Source: Phoronis australis
Taxonomy: Eukaryota; Phoronida; Phoronidae
Direction: 5' to 3'
Assembly: GCA_002633005.1 (NCBI GenBank)
Contig: NMRA01000322.1
Location: 124,001 to 188,000 of the forward strand
DNA length: 64,000 nt
A model generated the notes under the pieces. It ran no database searches and had not been told where the DNA came from. It saw only the letters and a program-made list of their open reading frames with translations. This document shows positions 36,508-48,754 of this stretch, in pieces. The number at the start of each line of letters is the position of its first letter. The stretch's first letter is position 1. The position numbers and the translations under genes are program-made.

Positions 36508-36750
36508 CATTGTTTGGAGCTACAGACACTTCTGCAGCAGCTGATGAAGAAGCAACGGACACTGCGGAAGAGGCAGCGGAAACTACCGAAGAACTTTGCG
36601 ACACGACCGCGCCTACAGATGACAAAGATGCTCCGGTTGTAGAAGATGCGCTCTCAGTTGCTGATACACTGGGGGCTTGCGACACACTTTGTGACAATGA
36701 CGAATTAGCGGAGGAAGCGACAGGAGTCGCAGAAGCTGTCGATGTTGAGC
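36508..36750 (-). CDS. Ser-rich micro-exon gene: largest exon, 81 residues
   Basis: The acceptor is CAATTTAAAG|GC and the donor AACAATG|GTAAAT; class 1-1, 243 nt. The peptide is Ser/Ala/Thr/Val-rich without Cys (STSTASATPVASSANSS, then SSVVSAASSAVSVASSS). Its starting GC joins the T of the signal exon to form Cys. It contains the SSSV-like blocks that recur in all later exons and is the natural second coding exon. The antisense frame is a long acidic shadow. Confidence 0.8.
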
Positions 36751-37348
36751 CTTTAAATTGTAACACGAAAACAAACAAGAGGTTAAGTACAGTTACAAGA
36801 CACGCAGTAAGCACAAACAGTGGGCAAGTAACTTAGACAATTTGACACATACAAAGCATGCGACAACAAACAAGTAGGTTAGTCTATTAATTACACCACT
36901 CAACTGACGACTGACAGTACACTGGAATGTTACTTGGCGAGTCTAAACCACATTTTACTACAGGACGGGTAGCAAGTTTGGACTACTTGTAATAAGGCTT
37001 CAGGAACAAGCCTGGCAACAAGTGGGAAATTCACATTGTAGACGAGTTTGTGGAGGAGACGAATTTTACGTGTCTAAAGCAATCTGACTTCTAGTGATCG
37101 ATGATGAGCTGCCCAGATCATGTGATATACGCTTTAAGTTAACATGTTAAGTTTGAGCGCCAACCAATTACCGTGAGAAGAAAAAAAATCTTTCTGGAAG
37201 TTTTGATTTAAGTTAACCCAAATGCTAACAAACACATAACCAATATATTTCCACCAAACATTTCAAGAATCAAAACTCGCCAATAGGTGTCAGTTATTCA
37301 GTACGTTGTTTATGCGAGCTCTGTGAGTGACAGCGACGTATTATTCGT

Positions 37349-37555
37349 CTACAGACAACGATTCATCGGTCGGTAACCTTGGCCCCAAAGGCAGTCGACG
37401 GCTGTTGAGCTATTGACAGCTGACGCAATACTTGAAAGTGAGGCATTGGATTCGAAGCTGTCGAGGTTACTGAGAACAAAACTGATCAATTCGAGGCAGC
37501 TTGAGGTGGACTTTCTGATGGTAAAGAATTCAAGGCAAAGCATTTGATGAAGCAA
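37349..37555 (-). pseudogene. Possible degenerate Ser-rich exon relic
   Basis: On the minus strand a short frame reads SFESNASLSSIASAVNSSTA, which resembles the local Ser/Ala/Asn exon composition. I see no clean phase-1 acceptor and donor pair around it. It may be a dead exon of the same family or chance. Confidence 0.2.
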
Positions 37556-38095
37556 AGTATTTTTGCACTAGTGTTGTGAAACTTTGAAGAGTTGATGCAG
37601 ACAGTGTATAGTGTAGACATATTTAAGCCCAATACAAGAATAACTGCATTTTAATAATATAGAAGTTAACTCTGAAGACATGAAACTTGTTGAATTAAAA
37701 AGAAAGGGTGTAAGTATATGAAGTAAGAAATTGATAGTACCTGAAGACAGGCAGTCGTCATTAATCCTAATGTTTTATAGCTTTAATTTTAACATGCTGT
37801 AAGCTAGCCTAAAAAATATACTATTGCATGGCAAGTTGGTATTCTGCACCGTTGGGCGCACTACCTCACTGATTCACATGTACTTCTTTGTGAACTGTTT
37901 TCGTAGTTCGACTACAAAACCAATGGTTATAATTACCAGCAACAGTCTCTCTGCTATTAGCAAAAAAGCGCTCAAGAACGTTTCTGACGTGTTAGATTCT
38001 TTTGATGAGGACGTTAAATAAGAAAACAATGACACGTTCCACGCACTACTTGAAACAATCCAAGTTGCGTTGGCTGATGTGATCAATTCGAACAC

Positions 38096-38536
38096 TTACG
38101 ACGTACCGATACTTCCATAGGAGATTGTTATGCTTACAAAAAACGACTCGTAACTTGCCGACGTCATCTCGGACGTGCTTGTCGGACTAAAAGATAAGGA
38201 CAATCCTGCCATTCTAGACACGATGGATGCGTTTCTAGGTGTCGTTTCGGTAGCAGACGAAGTCATTCCAGATGACCTTGATGCATTTGTAGAGAACGTT
38301 TCGTTGAGTGAATTTGTCGATTGTACATCTGGTGAACTGTTTGGGTCCACATTTGCTGCTTCATCGGCAGAGAATGTCACTTCAAATGAACTGGTTGAGT
38401 AAACTAAAGCTGCGTGATTAGCCCTAGACAATGAGTGGGTCGACAGAGTCGCCTGGGCTAAAGACATTTCCTTGGTCAAGGCAGTAGGTTCAATCGAAGA
38501 TGACGTGCTTGAAGATGTATATTCGGTGGTTGTCAA
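38096..38536 (-). CDS. Ser/Thr-rich open stretch between signal exon and first clear Ser exon; possible exon or relic
   Basis: An open frame of about 146 codons is rich in Ser/Thr, with N-glycosylation sequons, and resembles the gene's exons in composition (SSSTSSSIEP, STNASRSSG, SPTSTSEMTS). Its 3' end has good donors (ATCG|GTACGT in phase 1, or GTC|GTAAGT in phase 2). An acceptor giving a phase-1 start exists only weakly (TGTCTTTAG|CC near 38463), which would shorten the exon. Another frame beyond a stop continues to 37874 with further Ser codons and a hydrophobic stretch. It may be a cassette exon or a decaying relative. Confidence 0.35.
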   Translation of the reverse strand: MTTTEYTSSSTSSSIEPTALTKEMSLAQATLSTHSLSRANHAALVYSTSSFEVTFSADEAANVDPNSSPDVQSTNSLNETFSTNASRSSGMTSSATETTPRNASIVSRMAGLSLSFSPTSTSEMTSASYESFFVSITISYGSIGTS

Positions 38537-39989
38537 GAATGCGACAGTCTTACGCAGTACCTGTGTGTGTGTGTTTCAACACAATTTGTCATTTATAGAC
38601 TATATCAGTCGAAGATATTACGCAAGGTGGTTATCACGCAGTTCGGTAGGTTTCCATTGGAGAGGTCTTGACTGGTTGGAGACGAAAGTCCGCCATAAGG
38701 GTAGGTTGTTGATATTAGCCAGTAGAAGACACACAAACACACACAGATAAAGAATGGTTTTAGATGGAAGATTCAGATAAAAGTTCAACCAGAAAAGACA
38801 ATTTTGAAAGTTCATACATGTTGATAGACCTACATACTACATTGCCAGGACAAAGAGAGGTTGACATAGACTTTCATGCTACTAAGTTTCTGATAGAGGT
38901 ACATACACCTATTTCGTTTATTGTTTCAATTTTTGTTCAGGGGATGAAGGTAAAAACCAAATACTGGGGTTGCGCAACGGGAAGCGCGGGAATAGAGATG
39001 GCTTAAAGTTGGATTTCACCGCTATGTAGCTGCCACTGCTGAATTCATAATCGAAACGCATGGAGCTTTAAATGCATTACCACGGTCATCCAATCTTGAT
39101 TGGTTTTTCAAATTACAGACAATGTGTAGATGCATTGTTGGATCGCATTCGGCATTTTCGAATTCGGAATTTTAGGTCGGTCAACCCCAATAAAGTGTAA
39201 AGCGTTTTCCTGTGTCACTGATTGTCTCGATATTCTTGTTATTAACAGGAATGGAATCTTGTCATTGTAATTGAATAATATGACACCAGTTTTTTTAGTG
39301 TAAAAGGTTAATTCGATTTTCCTTTTTAGACAACTAATCATGGCGAAATACAGCTCAAGTTCATAATTTGTCAACGCCAATGGAAAATCTATTAAGGGGA
39401 ACCATATTTTCAAAATTATGCTAAAACTAAATGTATGTGAAACTAAACTTTTTCGTATAAGTGAATTCTATTAGCCGAGGTTGCTGTACCAAGTAAGTAA
39501 TCGGCCGTCGGCTTCGTGAAGAAATTTCCTTGTCGTATTTATATCACATATTACTTTTAATCCACATTTCGCATATACGTCTTGCGACGCCCGCGCACGT
39601 GCCACTTACCCTAGAAGTTATTGTACAGACACGGGACATGATTATTGCAAGGGAGTTGGCGAAAACAATATGGATTAAGATATATATGTGGTATAAATAT
39701 CTTAATGTCAGCTTCGTTAAAATACTTATTCGACACAGCAACCTCAGCTTATAACAATGACTCATATAAAAACATATCTAGTTTAACATATATTTCAACC
39801 ATCACGATAAAAATTGCAATTTTTAGATTTACTACATCTCTTTGCATCACGGCAAGTTGTAGTTGGCATTCAATTGAAAGCAGAAGAAATCGACACAAAA
39901 CGTTGAAAAGAGCCTCACATGCGTTAGTATTAAAAACAGGCGAATACACTGCATGATAAATTTCAGGTCATGTGTCACGTCATACTTAC

Positions 39990-40060
39990 AGGAGACAGTA
40001 GCGGCTCCTAAGGCGGCAACAAGTAGCACGCTTACGCGCCACTGTATCGGCAAATTCATT
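39990..40060 (-). CDS. Ser-rich micro-exon gene: first coding exon, signal peptide
   Basis: The ATG at 40059-40057 sits one base after an acceptor (TGTCCGTTTCAG|A), so an upstream 5'UTR exon exists. The exon encodes MNLPIQWRVSVLLVAALGAA followed by TVS. It has an Arg-containing n-region, a strong hydrophobic core and a small-residue end, and stops at T|GTAAGTATG in phase 1. Joining to the exon at 36750 (GC) makes TGC (Cys), giving a TVS-C junction near the likely signal peptidase site. It is the only start of this gene seen and lies about 10.7 kb downstream of the EGF gene's last exon. Confidence 0.8.
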
Positions 40061-43000
40061 CTGAAACGGACAACAAAAACTTATTTATTGAACATGGAAA
40101 TGTAATTTGAAGCACGCATTTATACCTGATATCTTAGGTCTGAGTCACATAATGGCTAAAATGGGTGGGTAGAAACTCACAGCAAGAACACCTTCATCAT
40201 TCTTTAGAAGTAAAATTTTTGATTAGTCTTGAGACGGTGGCTACAATTCTGGGATGTTTTCCTTTGAGTATTTTGCCGACATACGCCGTTAATGTGTAGA
40301 ATATGTTTGTCCTTCGATGGGAAAACATTGTCACTTTATGTTCGACATATGCCATCTAATGCATTGCATGAGTTGTTTTGCATCCTGTGGTATTCAGACA
40401 CACGAGGACAACGGAAAGTCTGCTCATTTAACTGTAGCAAATCACTATACGTAGAGTAAGGTCGCTATTCATCCGTGTGTATGCATATCTTACGCCAAAC
40501 TTCGACTCAAAAACTTTAATGGCAATCCTAGTAAAACCTCGCCATCGATTTCAAACATTTTCACTCGTCAAACACGCTGTTAATATTGCCGATGGTTGTG
40601 ACTGACACCTTGGAAGAGATAATTGCTCTGGAAAATCAATATACCTCCTGTTCATTGTTGTATATAGTGCGTGCGTTTCGTATTGTATGCTTTTGCGATT
40701 AACGAAATAAGCGTAGAGTCCTGGCGCAATAAGGTACATGCAAACAAAAAAATGAAATAATGAAATGTTCTCTGATTATTGTAAACAATTCGTAGATATA
40801 GCCACGTGGACAATCGAGCGTTTTCAGACGGCGTCATTTGATGATTCAGTGACTGGAAGAAATATCGTTAACGCCATTACAAACTGTGTCGCGACTAGTT
40901 GATGCACCACGTGGTCATAAAACGTCCGTATTGTTCATGCCCTGTACTTACGTTCTTTTTTAAAAACCATCGACACGTTTTTATGTCAGTCGCGGCTGTT
41001 ATCGCTTCTCTGCTCGAAGACAAACTTTATTTCCCAGACGTGTGCTTTTAAGTTAAAATTAGGTACATTTCTTGATTGTGACAGATGCCACTAATTTGAA
41101 TGCCCAGAGACTCGTAGTATGGTGTCAAGTTAATTTGAATATCACTCAGGACGTTTCTGAGTTCTCGACACCTAGCGTTGGCAATATGAGATGAGTGCTT
41201 TTGCGCTCTACACGTTGAGTCGAAATCAATTTGCGCCCGTGGTTGTTAGCAGACTTCTTGATCTGTTAAGTACAATCTAGAGTTAGAATTAAGTACCAAA
41301 AGTCATGCGATAACATCAAAATCGATATTTGTATAGCGCAAAGTCAACCAAGCAATCCGCTGGAGTCGGTGGTAAAAGCTGTGCTGGTAAATGTTGTGTC
41401 AACGTGTGTTTCTTGCCGGTCCACGATACTGTTTGTAGCAACTAGCATTAAACAATCGGTCAAGAAATGTTCACTGAATATGAGACCGCACCATCCAGTT
41501 ACACTATTATTCCGGATTCAGATTTGACTTGTGTATGCGTAGATCCATGCCTTTCTGGCAACTAATCAAATCCCCTTGTAAAGACATTTCAAGTTCTGCT
41601 AAAAATTGTTGGATCGCACACAAAATTGTATTTGACGGTCTATAAAGTTCAAAGCAATAACAATTTTTTATACGCCCCACTTTGTCGGATTTTTCCAGTT
41701 CAAAAATGAAAACATTCTGAACACATTTTAATGATTGATCAACATGCTTCTTTTCCACAGTAACTACAGGTTCTAAAGTATAAGAATATCACAGTTCACA
41801 AAGGTACCGAAATTTGTAACGGTCAAACATGGCATATATAAATCTGAATTGTAAAATAAACACGGTACTCAATGCCAACCAGTCACCGCCAAGCAAATTA
41901 CGTAACGTGATGCAATATCAAGCTAGCTGTACAATATTGCTCGTCGGAAAATGGAAATCAAGAGGCACTTTTCAAATTTTGTTTCTTCAGCATGTGCCGG
42001 TGGGGTATTATTAAAATACATTTCCTCGGTTTCGTGATCGGTTGTCAAAAAGTAAGCTCCATCAAGTTGCTTCCAAGGCCAAAAATATCGGAGGATTTCG
42101 TCACAGCCATTGAAAAGTAAAAAGGCGCAAACAGCTTACATGAAGTATTGTTGATTCTCTTCCTTGGCTATGGTTGGCTCGGGGCACACACGTGACATGG
42201 ACATGCATTTGAACCGATAAATGAAGACAGAGAAATTCATTTTTATACATTTTGGAAAAAAATAAGTAAATTAAAGATTTCCATGATTGTCGTATTCAAA
42301 AAATAATCTTGATAAGTAGTTAGCATTTGAATCGATGATGAAGGCCAACAATCAGTCGCAAGTATTTGCTGCGTTTACATCATGTATCGAATCTGAGATT
42401 TACTGGGTACACCAATTCGTTTAGTTAATGGTTGATCGCTCACTCGACAGAACATTATACAGAAGTCTGGCGATGAATTTACCCTGACGCCAGGTAAGCG
42501 GATTCCCCAGGTCTTAGTGCCCAATTTACGTAATCACTGTTTTTCTATGGGACTGTCGAGTTTGCGGTAGCCCCGATACAAGCGAATTTTTGTTATCCTA
42601 GGACTGCTTCCTAGTTTGATATTGCGAAAAATGACAAATTTTAGTCAATTCACTTCGTAAATACAAAGATTTCGAAATCATGTAATTTGCGTTGTATTTA
42701 ATAAAACCGTAATTTGAACGTATCACAAGAAGCGTAGTTTAGATTCTTTTCCATTGCATCGATCAGTCAAAATCACTGAGTATTCTGACCAGTGGCAATT
42801 ACAGTGCACACCAACAGAGTACGACAAAGAATGTGCTTTTTCTAGGCTTCAGATTTTGTTCATTGAGACAAATCTTTAATAGTCACAGTATGTGCATGCC
42901 ATAGAATTGCTCAAAAACTTCAGCTATTTTGTACCGAAGGGCACAAAATTTATAAGCAGCTACCGCAAACAGCCTTACCTCAACGCGGGAAAAAATTGGA

Positions 43001-46000
43001 AGCAGTTCCGAATATGCATGTGGATAAATGGGCTCAGTGACCAATTTTCTTTTCATCGTATGGCAGTTGCAAATTGCTGTTACTTTTACCACGTAACCAA
43101 ATATCGCGTGGTCACTAGAAGTGATCAGTTGAAGTGACTCTAAGCTTAAGACTTGGCCTGAGACCGTTTTCGTTACTTAGTAATGTCTCGCGTTATTTCA
43201 CGACCGCCCTCCTTTTAATTTTGGTGTCTTCCCGCCACTGCAATTTTGAGGGATGAATTTTTTAATTTTTTTTGAAGCTTGTGCTGCGAAGCCAGTGGTG
43301 CCGATTTTAAGGGGAATATGTTGGAATGTCATATTCGGTTCCTTTTACTTACAGTTGTTCAAAATTATTGAACATTTTTAAATTACCTTTCTACTTTTCT
43401 TGCTAAGTGGCCTGAGTGCATTAGTAACAATTTGTTGGTTTCATTTTCGGCGACGACGATTAAATACATGAAATTTGCACTGCAAACATTATTTGATGTT
43501 TGAATGTTTTTTATTACCTTATTTATATTGCAATTGCATAAGCATAACTTAAAAAATTCTATATGCATATAGTATTATTTGGTAAAAGGAGCATCGTCAG
43601 TACGTGCGGTCTTTTAGGTTAGAATTCTATGCCACACCAATGTTAGATTTCTTTTAGTAACTGATGACAGAGAATCACAAAAACACCCATGCTATGTTTT
43701 CCTTGGAACGTAGCCGAGTGCTGCCACGTAAAGTTTTGTCCCGCGCGTGACTCGTTTTCCGAGTATTCAGTTTTCTGTACCTCATGATCTTCAAATTTCT
43801 TGACCACAGTGAATCTTTCGCTGGTATTTGGCACATTTAGTAGTAGCGCAGTGGCTTCCCAACATTATTGCACTCGAGTATCGCTACATTAGGTGGATGA
43901 GAATCAAACAGCTCAGAGTGTTTGCTAATGAATGCGATTACTGTACGTATTCAAAACCTTCGACAAAACTTGTTGCGAACATGTCACGTGATTTAGGATT
44001 ACTATTAAAATGAGAATTTGTTAAGAAAAATACACGTAGATAATTTCTTTTCCTTGCCACGTAATAACAAGAAATTGCAATGCAGTTAAGAAACGCATTT
44101 TGATTTTAAACACTTTGGTAGTAGTTTTCATTTCGTCAACTGTCTCATAGGCTGCCATTGGTAGTCCGTAACGTCATCCGTACGCTATATTCGTGTTCCA
44201 CGTTCACTTTATTTGAATGTTTTGTCTCAAGTCCTTTACCGACTCTTGCAATCTTGCCCGCTAATAGCATTGAAGTAGCCATGTAACACGAATCTGGGAT
44301 CAACGAAACACTCTAAATTTCCCAAAACAGAATCACGACTTCTTCAGATAAGTAAAGCACCTGTACACTTCATAACGCGCGTTTTCTAATTGTAAAAGAC
44401 AATATTTAGTTCATTAAACTTCGTGGAATGGTTAGTTTAAATTTCCAGTACAGGGTGAAATGAAATTCAACACAGACAGGTAGTAGGACGTATTGGAATA
44501 TACTCGTTGACAATGCATGGAATTCTGTGTGCGACCATGAATCTAAAGCAAAACATACTAATGCAACGTTTTTAGTCAAACCAATAAGTATCATTGAGCT
44601 TTATCTGGTGACCCCATAAAGTTTTGCTAAAAATAAAACAATGTTCGTAGATTATTTTAAATAGTTTTGAAACTGTGTGTAAGAGGTTCAGGTAAAAGTG
44701 CATGAAGTTAATTTTGCAATTCTGTAGTTATCGTTCCAAAATCCAGTATAATAGTTCATTGCATAATATTTAGCTGTAAGAAGACGGATTAAGTAGCAAC
44801 ATAATAAACTAAAGCAATAATGATAGCTTAAAAAATATTTGAAAAATATGTAAAAGAAAGAAAATAGTCGAGTTGTTCACGGACCATATAAAGGCAAATA
44901 AATAAAGCTGCGTTCAATGAAAACGTATAAAAGCATGACTTCACAGCAATCTCTGAAGCACAGACAAAGTAGGAAAGTGAAAACTGATTTTGATAACATG
45001 AAACTGGCTCTAGGGCGCAGGATTGGACATTTTGCATGCCAACATGTCTTGGCTAACAATAGGTAGGCTATTGATACTGGTGGTCATTTTGTTGTTACAG
45101 GACATTAGGCTTTGGATGTGGTCTGCTCAAAATAACGATCCCATGCAGCACTGCTCTCGAAATTGCGACATTTGCAAACTGATTGGAATAATAAAAGTAA
45201 GATTCAACATTTCCAAACGTGCGTCTTGTCTATTTACAAGTGACAATCATGAATAAAGGAGTATTCAAAAACAATGCAAGCAATACATAAGAAAGTTATA
45301 AATTTCACACGGTGAACACTCATTGGTAAACATAGTCTTACCTTTCGTTTAGTCTTTCTCTCAGTAAACAAACTTCCCTTGGTGTTCCGTTGATTACTTG
45401 TTGCCTTATCTATTTCTTTCACTTGTTAATATGTTTAAATTCCTGTTTTCTTTCCAAAAATAAGATAAATAATTCTACACGTCTAGTATATTCTCGTTAT
45501 AATCGCGTTCTCACTGGCGCACTTTCTCTCGGAGGATATAATTTGCGCTTGCTCAGATTGTTTTGCTGTCACCATGGAAACACGGTCTAATTGAAAAGAT
45601 GCTTAGCTTGCCTAATTGCGTAACTGACTGCGATCTATTGAATTCATCCGCACCCCGTCATCGGGTCTATTGACCGTAGGAACAATATGGAAGTGGATTT
45701 TGATTTGTGTCATTCAAATATTGTAAATCGAGGAATAACGGAGTTCACCCAGCCAATGCGCCCTTATAAAAGAGACTATTTCTGCTTGTATAAATCACGC
45801 TTGGAAAGGAAATGGGACATGTCAAAAGAATATGATGTAATTCACAAACATCGTGATAACGGTGGCGGTTCTCCGAGACCCTTTGCTGTGGACACGCCGT
45901 AAACAGTAATGTGCGTCATTTTGAAAGACTCGTGGTAACGAAAGAGAGAGTATTATATAACCGAATGTTTATCCAAAGTCTTTTGACAGAAATTAAAGAC

Positions 46001-46665
46001 GTCGCGTGTTCATATTTCAATCCTTAAACCACACATCAGCAATACCCAGTTTAAATTTGTAAAAGTGTCTACGGCAGCGGCTTTGTCAAATTCGCATTGC
46101 TCTCTGTTAATATGATGTTATCGATTTTACGGTCTAAAATGCATCTTGGTGACCGGGTAATTGTAGGATTGGGTAGACTTCTTGAACATATTAGTCTTGT
46201 GCTATAAGACACCAAATCCCGTTGTGTGTGACTTTATTTCAAATCGTAAAATCTCGCCGTTGTCTGCCGGACATTCCCTTAAATAAAAGCTGTCATTTAA
46301 CGACTCCGTTTTAGTTCCGCTGGCCTAAGTTCCGCTAGCAACATTGATTCATCAAACGCTAGCAGAGAGACAGCGGAGGTTCCAGGTTCGATTTCACTTT
46401 TCTCGCCGATCGTATCCTTTATACAAAGGAGTGAACAATGGTTACTGGCGTGTAACAACTAAAAAATGAGGGCCCGGTTGCACAAATAGGTACGCGGAAT
46501 AGTTTTATGAAACCCATCTCAGCTGACTATTTTAGATAATGCATTGTTTACAGACGGCATTGGGTTCTGTTTAGGTTTTGGTTACATTTCTTCACATAAG
46601 ATAGCCAGGCAGATCTACACTGAGCATGGCCTAAAATTTTCAGTTTTTCTTAAATTCAGTGTTCA
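40061..46665. other. Upstream region of the Ser-rich gene: no gene seen
   Basis: Short frames on both strands lack domains, splice-consistent neighbours or codon bias. The promoter and first 5'UTR exon of the Ser-rich gene must lie here or farther right. I could not place a TATA box or initiator with any confidence. Confidence 0.5.
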
Positions 46666-46689
46666 GTGACTCCAATACATTGTTGTGTC

Positions 46690-47013
46690 TTGTTTCGTTT
46701 TAGGCGCAAAGAGTTTAATTTGCTGCGACAGGCAGTACCATGCAACAACGTCGGTGGAGCAATATATATTTATACAACTTGCACTTTATCTCGCCGGTTA
46801 TCTATGCATTTACAGAATGGATCAATTAAAGATCACTTCCAAACACTCCACAAACAGAAAATTTCTCGTTCAGATATTGTTGACAATACCATCGTCAGGT
46901 ATTTCGAACGTGACTCCTTTCGTTTGAAAATACTCGAAGCTTTAATAATAAAAACTGAAACTCCTGACATAAATTCCCATGATACTGGGTTCCATCGTAC
47001 CTTGTCGTTATAA
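46690..47013 (+). pseudogene. GIY-YIG endonuclease-like fragment of a Penelope-like element
   Basis: The plus-strand frame reads GGAIYIYTTCTLSRRLSMHL, QNGSIKDHFQTLHKQK, then FRLKILEALIIKTETPDIN and FHRTLSL. The order Y-[IY]-TT-TLSRRL-x-H, followed by H-x2-H, L-I-EAL-I and P-IN, resembles the C-terminal endonuclease tail of Penelope-like and related retroelements. The GIY motif is only partly kept. No reverse transcriptase is next to it. Confidence 0.55.
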
Positions 47014-47296
47014 AAATAATATCCATAACTTGTAACACCTATGCATTTTAATAAATTTTTATAACGTTTCATAGTACATTAGTTTCCATGACAATTCCTC
47101 CTGTAATTGCGCTCTTATGTATGCAACTTCATATTCGTGTTTAATGTCATTGTTCTTGTTTCATGTATCTTACACGGTAGCGTTTATGATTTTTAAATTT
47201 ATTTGCCTTTGATGACTGATGTATAGTCGAAGTACCGCTACTGTTTTATTATGATATGTTTTGATGTTTTGTACAGAGTTTTATTATATATTTACT

Positions 47297-47297
47297 C

Positions 47298-47348
<51 letters not shown>

Positions 47349-47384
47349 TGTTTGTGTGTGTGACTGTGTGTGTGTGTGTGTGTT
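47297..47384. repeat. (GT)n microsatellite with TA lead
   Basis: TATATATA is followed by about 40 GT units with a few interruptions (GTTTGT, GACT). It creates a spurious plus-strand Cys/Val frame. Confidence 0.97.
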
Positions 47385-47727
47385 CGTGATGCCACTTACA
47401 CTGGGCGATCTATTGTATCAACTACCATCCGATGAAAGACACTTGTGTAGACACTACGAAAGTTTGTTGTACAAACTAATTGAAGCCAAGAACAGGTTAT
47501 TACTTTTCAATGAAAAAAAAATGTATATATACATATACTTATACATATGTAACAAAAATGTTAGTGTAAAACCGGAGGTTCGTCATCCACAGCAAGCCTG
47601 CGTCCAGAGAACAGAAGAACTTCTAACAAAATTGTAGAGGGGGGCTGGGAAAAGTGAGGGCCAAATATTCCGACGGAAGAACTTAGCATCTCAGTTTCAC
47701 GTCAAAAGCTACACTCGCCTGTCATCT

Positions 47728-47862
47728 CATGGGCGGCGCACCATAGGGAGCTGGGGCGGGGGCTATAGCCCCACTTTTCAGTCAGTATGTGCCTTCCACG
47801 GTCTGTGGTCGGTGCACCCCTTCCCCACTTTTTTCCAGCCAGTGCTGTGCCGCCCATGCACT
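47728..47862. repeat. Short element with inverted GGGCGGC/GCCGCCC ends
   Basis: ATGGGCGGCGCACC at the left and GTGCCGCCCAT at the right are inverted, with a G/C-rich interior (TAGCCCC, CCCC). The length of about 135 bases and the local GC jump suggest a small non-autonomous element. Confidence 0.4.
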
Positions 47863-48754
47863 CATCTGATGGGAGCAATGACGATCTGGGTCGGGACCTC
47901 AGATAAAAGTAACCAAAACATAATCATAATTATTATAAACTCGGTTTTTGATTGGTTTGTTTAGGGTCCACCGGACCCAACTGTGATTATAATAATAAAA
48001 GAAAACAGCTATATAAGGATTTGTCATTCTTTATTCAAATCTCACAAGCTTGTTCAACTTTAGACACGTAATATAAAGCACCTTGTACTCAATACATGTA
48101 ACCAAATGCTGATCTATACGTTCTCAAAATTCTTTAATACCGCTCATTCTTCAAAATCCTGTATTATATATTTTTTATGTGTTGTTCCTCGACATTTTAC
48201 GTATTGTCGCGCCTGTTTTATCAACGGTTAGTCCGAATCATGAAAGGTGCAACAATACACAGAAACGGTTACTGTGAATGTCAGTGGTACCGGCACGACC
48301 AGACTTACAATTTGGTCATCGGCTGGCTAAAAAAGCACATTGTACCATAGGCGACTCACAGAGACATTGCCTGATTTACTTTTTATTTGTTTTTCACATT
48401 TTCTCTGACGGTAGTTCTGTCCTTTCGAAACTTTTCACACAGTAATCTAATATAGCAAAATAAAAAATGATATGTGCGACCCACTTCATGCAACGAGAAC
48501 TCACATGACGACCAGTCACTAGGGGACGATACACAATCACGTCCGCACCAGTGCTACTGGGCCAGTGTGTTGAGCCCTTCAAGGAGCACAAAAAAGGCAT
48601 TTGTAGACGACACAGAAGCGCCCACGCAATGTTAACGCTAAGGCGTTACCGTTTCCGCACGTCAGAGGAACAGACATTTATTGGCTTAGCAAACGGCGGC
48701 ACGTGCACCTCATGCAAACCACTTTTAAACACAGCGTCTACTGGGAAACGAAGG

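Noticed and set aside
36462-36836. Plus-strand acidic frame (Asp/Glu/Ala/Thr-rich)
   Set aside because: It is the antisense shadow of the Ser-rich exon at 36508-36750. The minus strand has matching splice sites and family relatives.
46370-46400. tRNA or SINE promoter box (GGTTCGATTT)
   Set aside because: There is no A box at suitable distance and no cloverleaf. A similar string at 59110 also lacks partners.
47251-47637. Plus-strand frame with a long Cys-Val run
   Set aside because: It is a translation of the (GT)n microsatellite.
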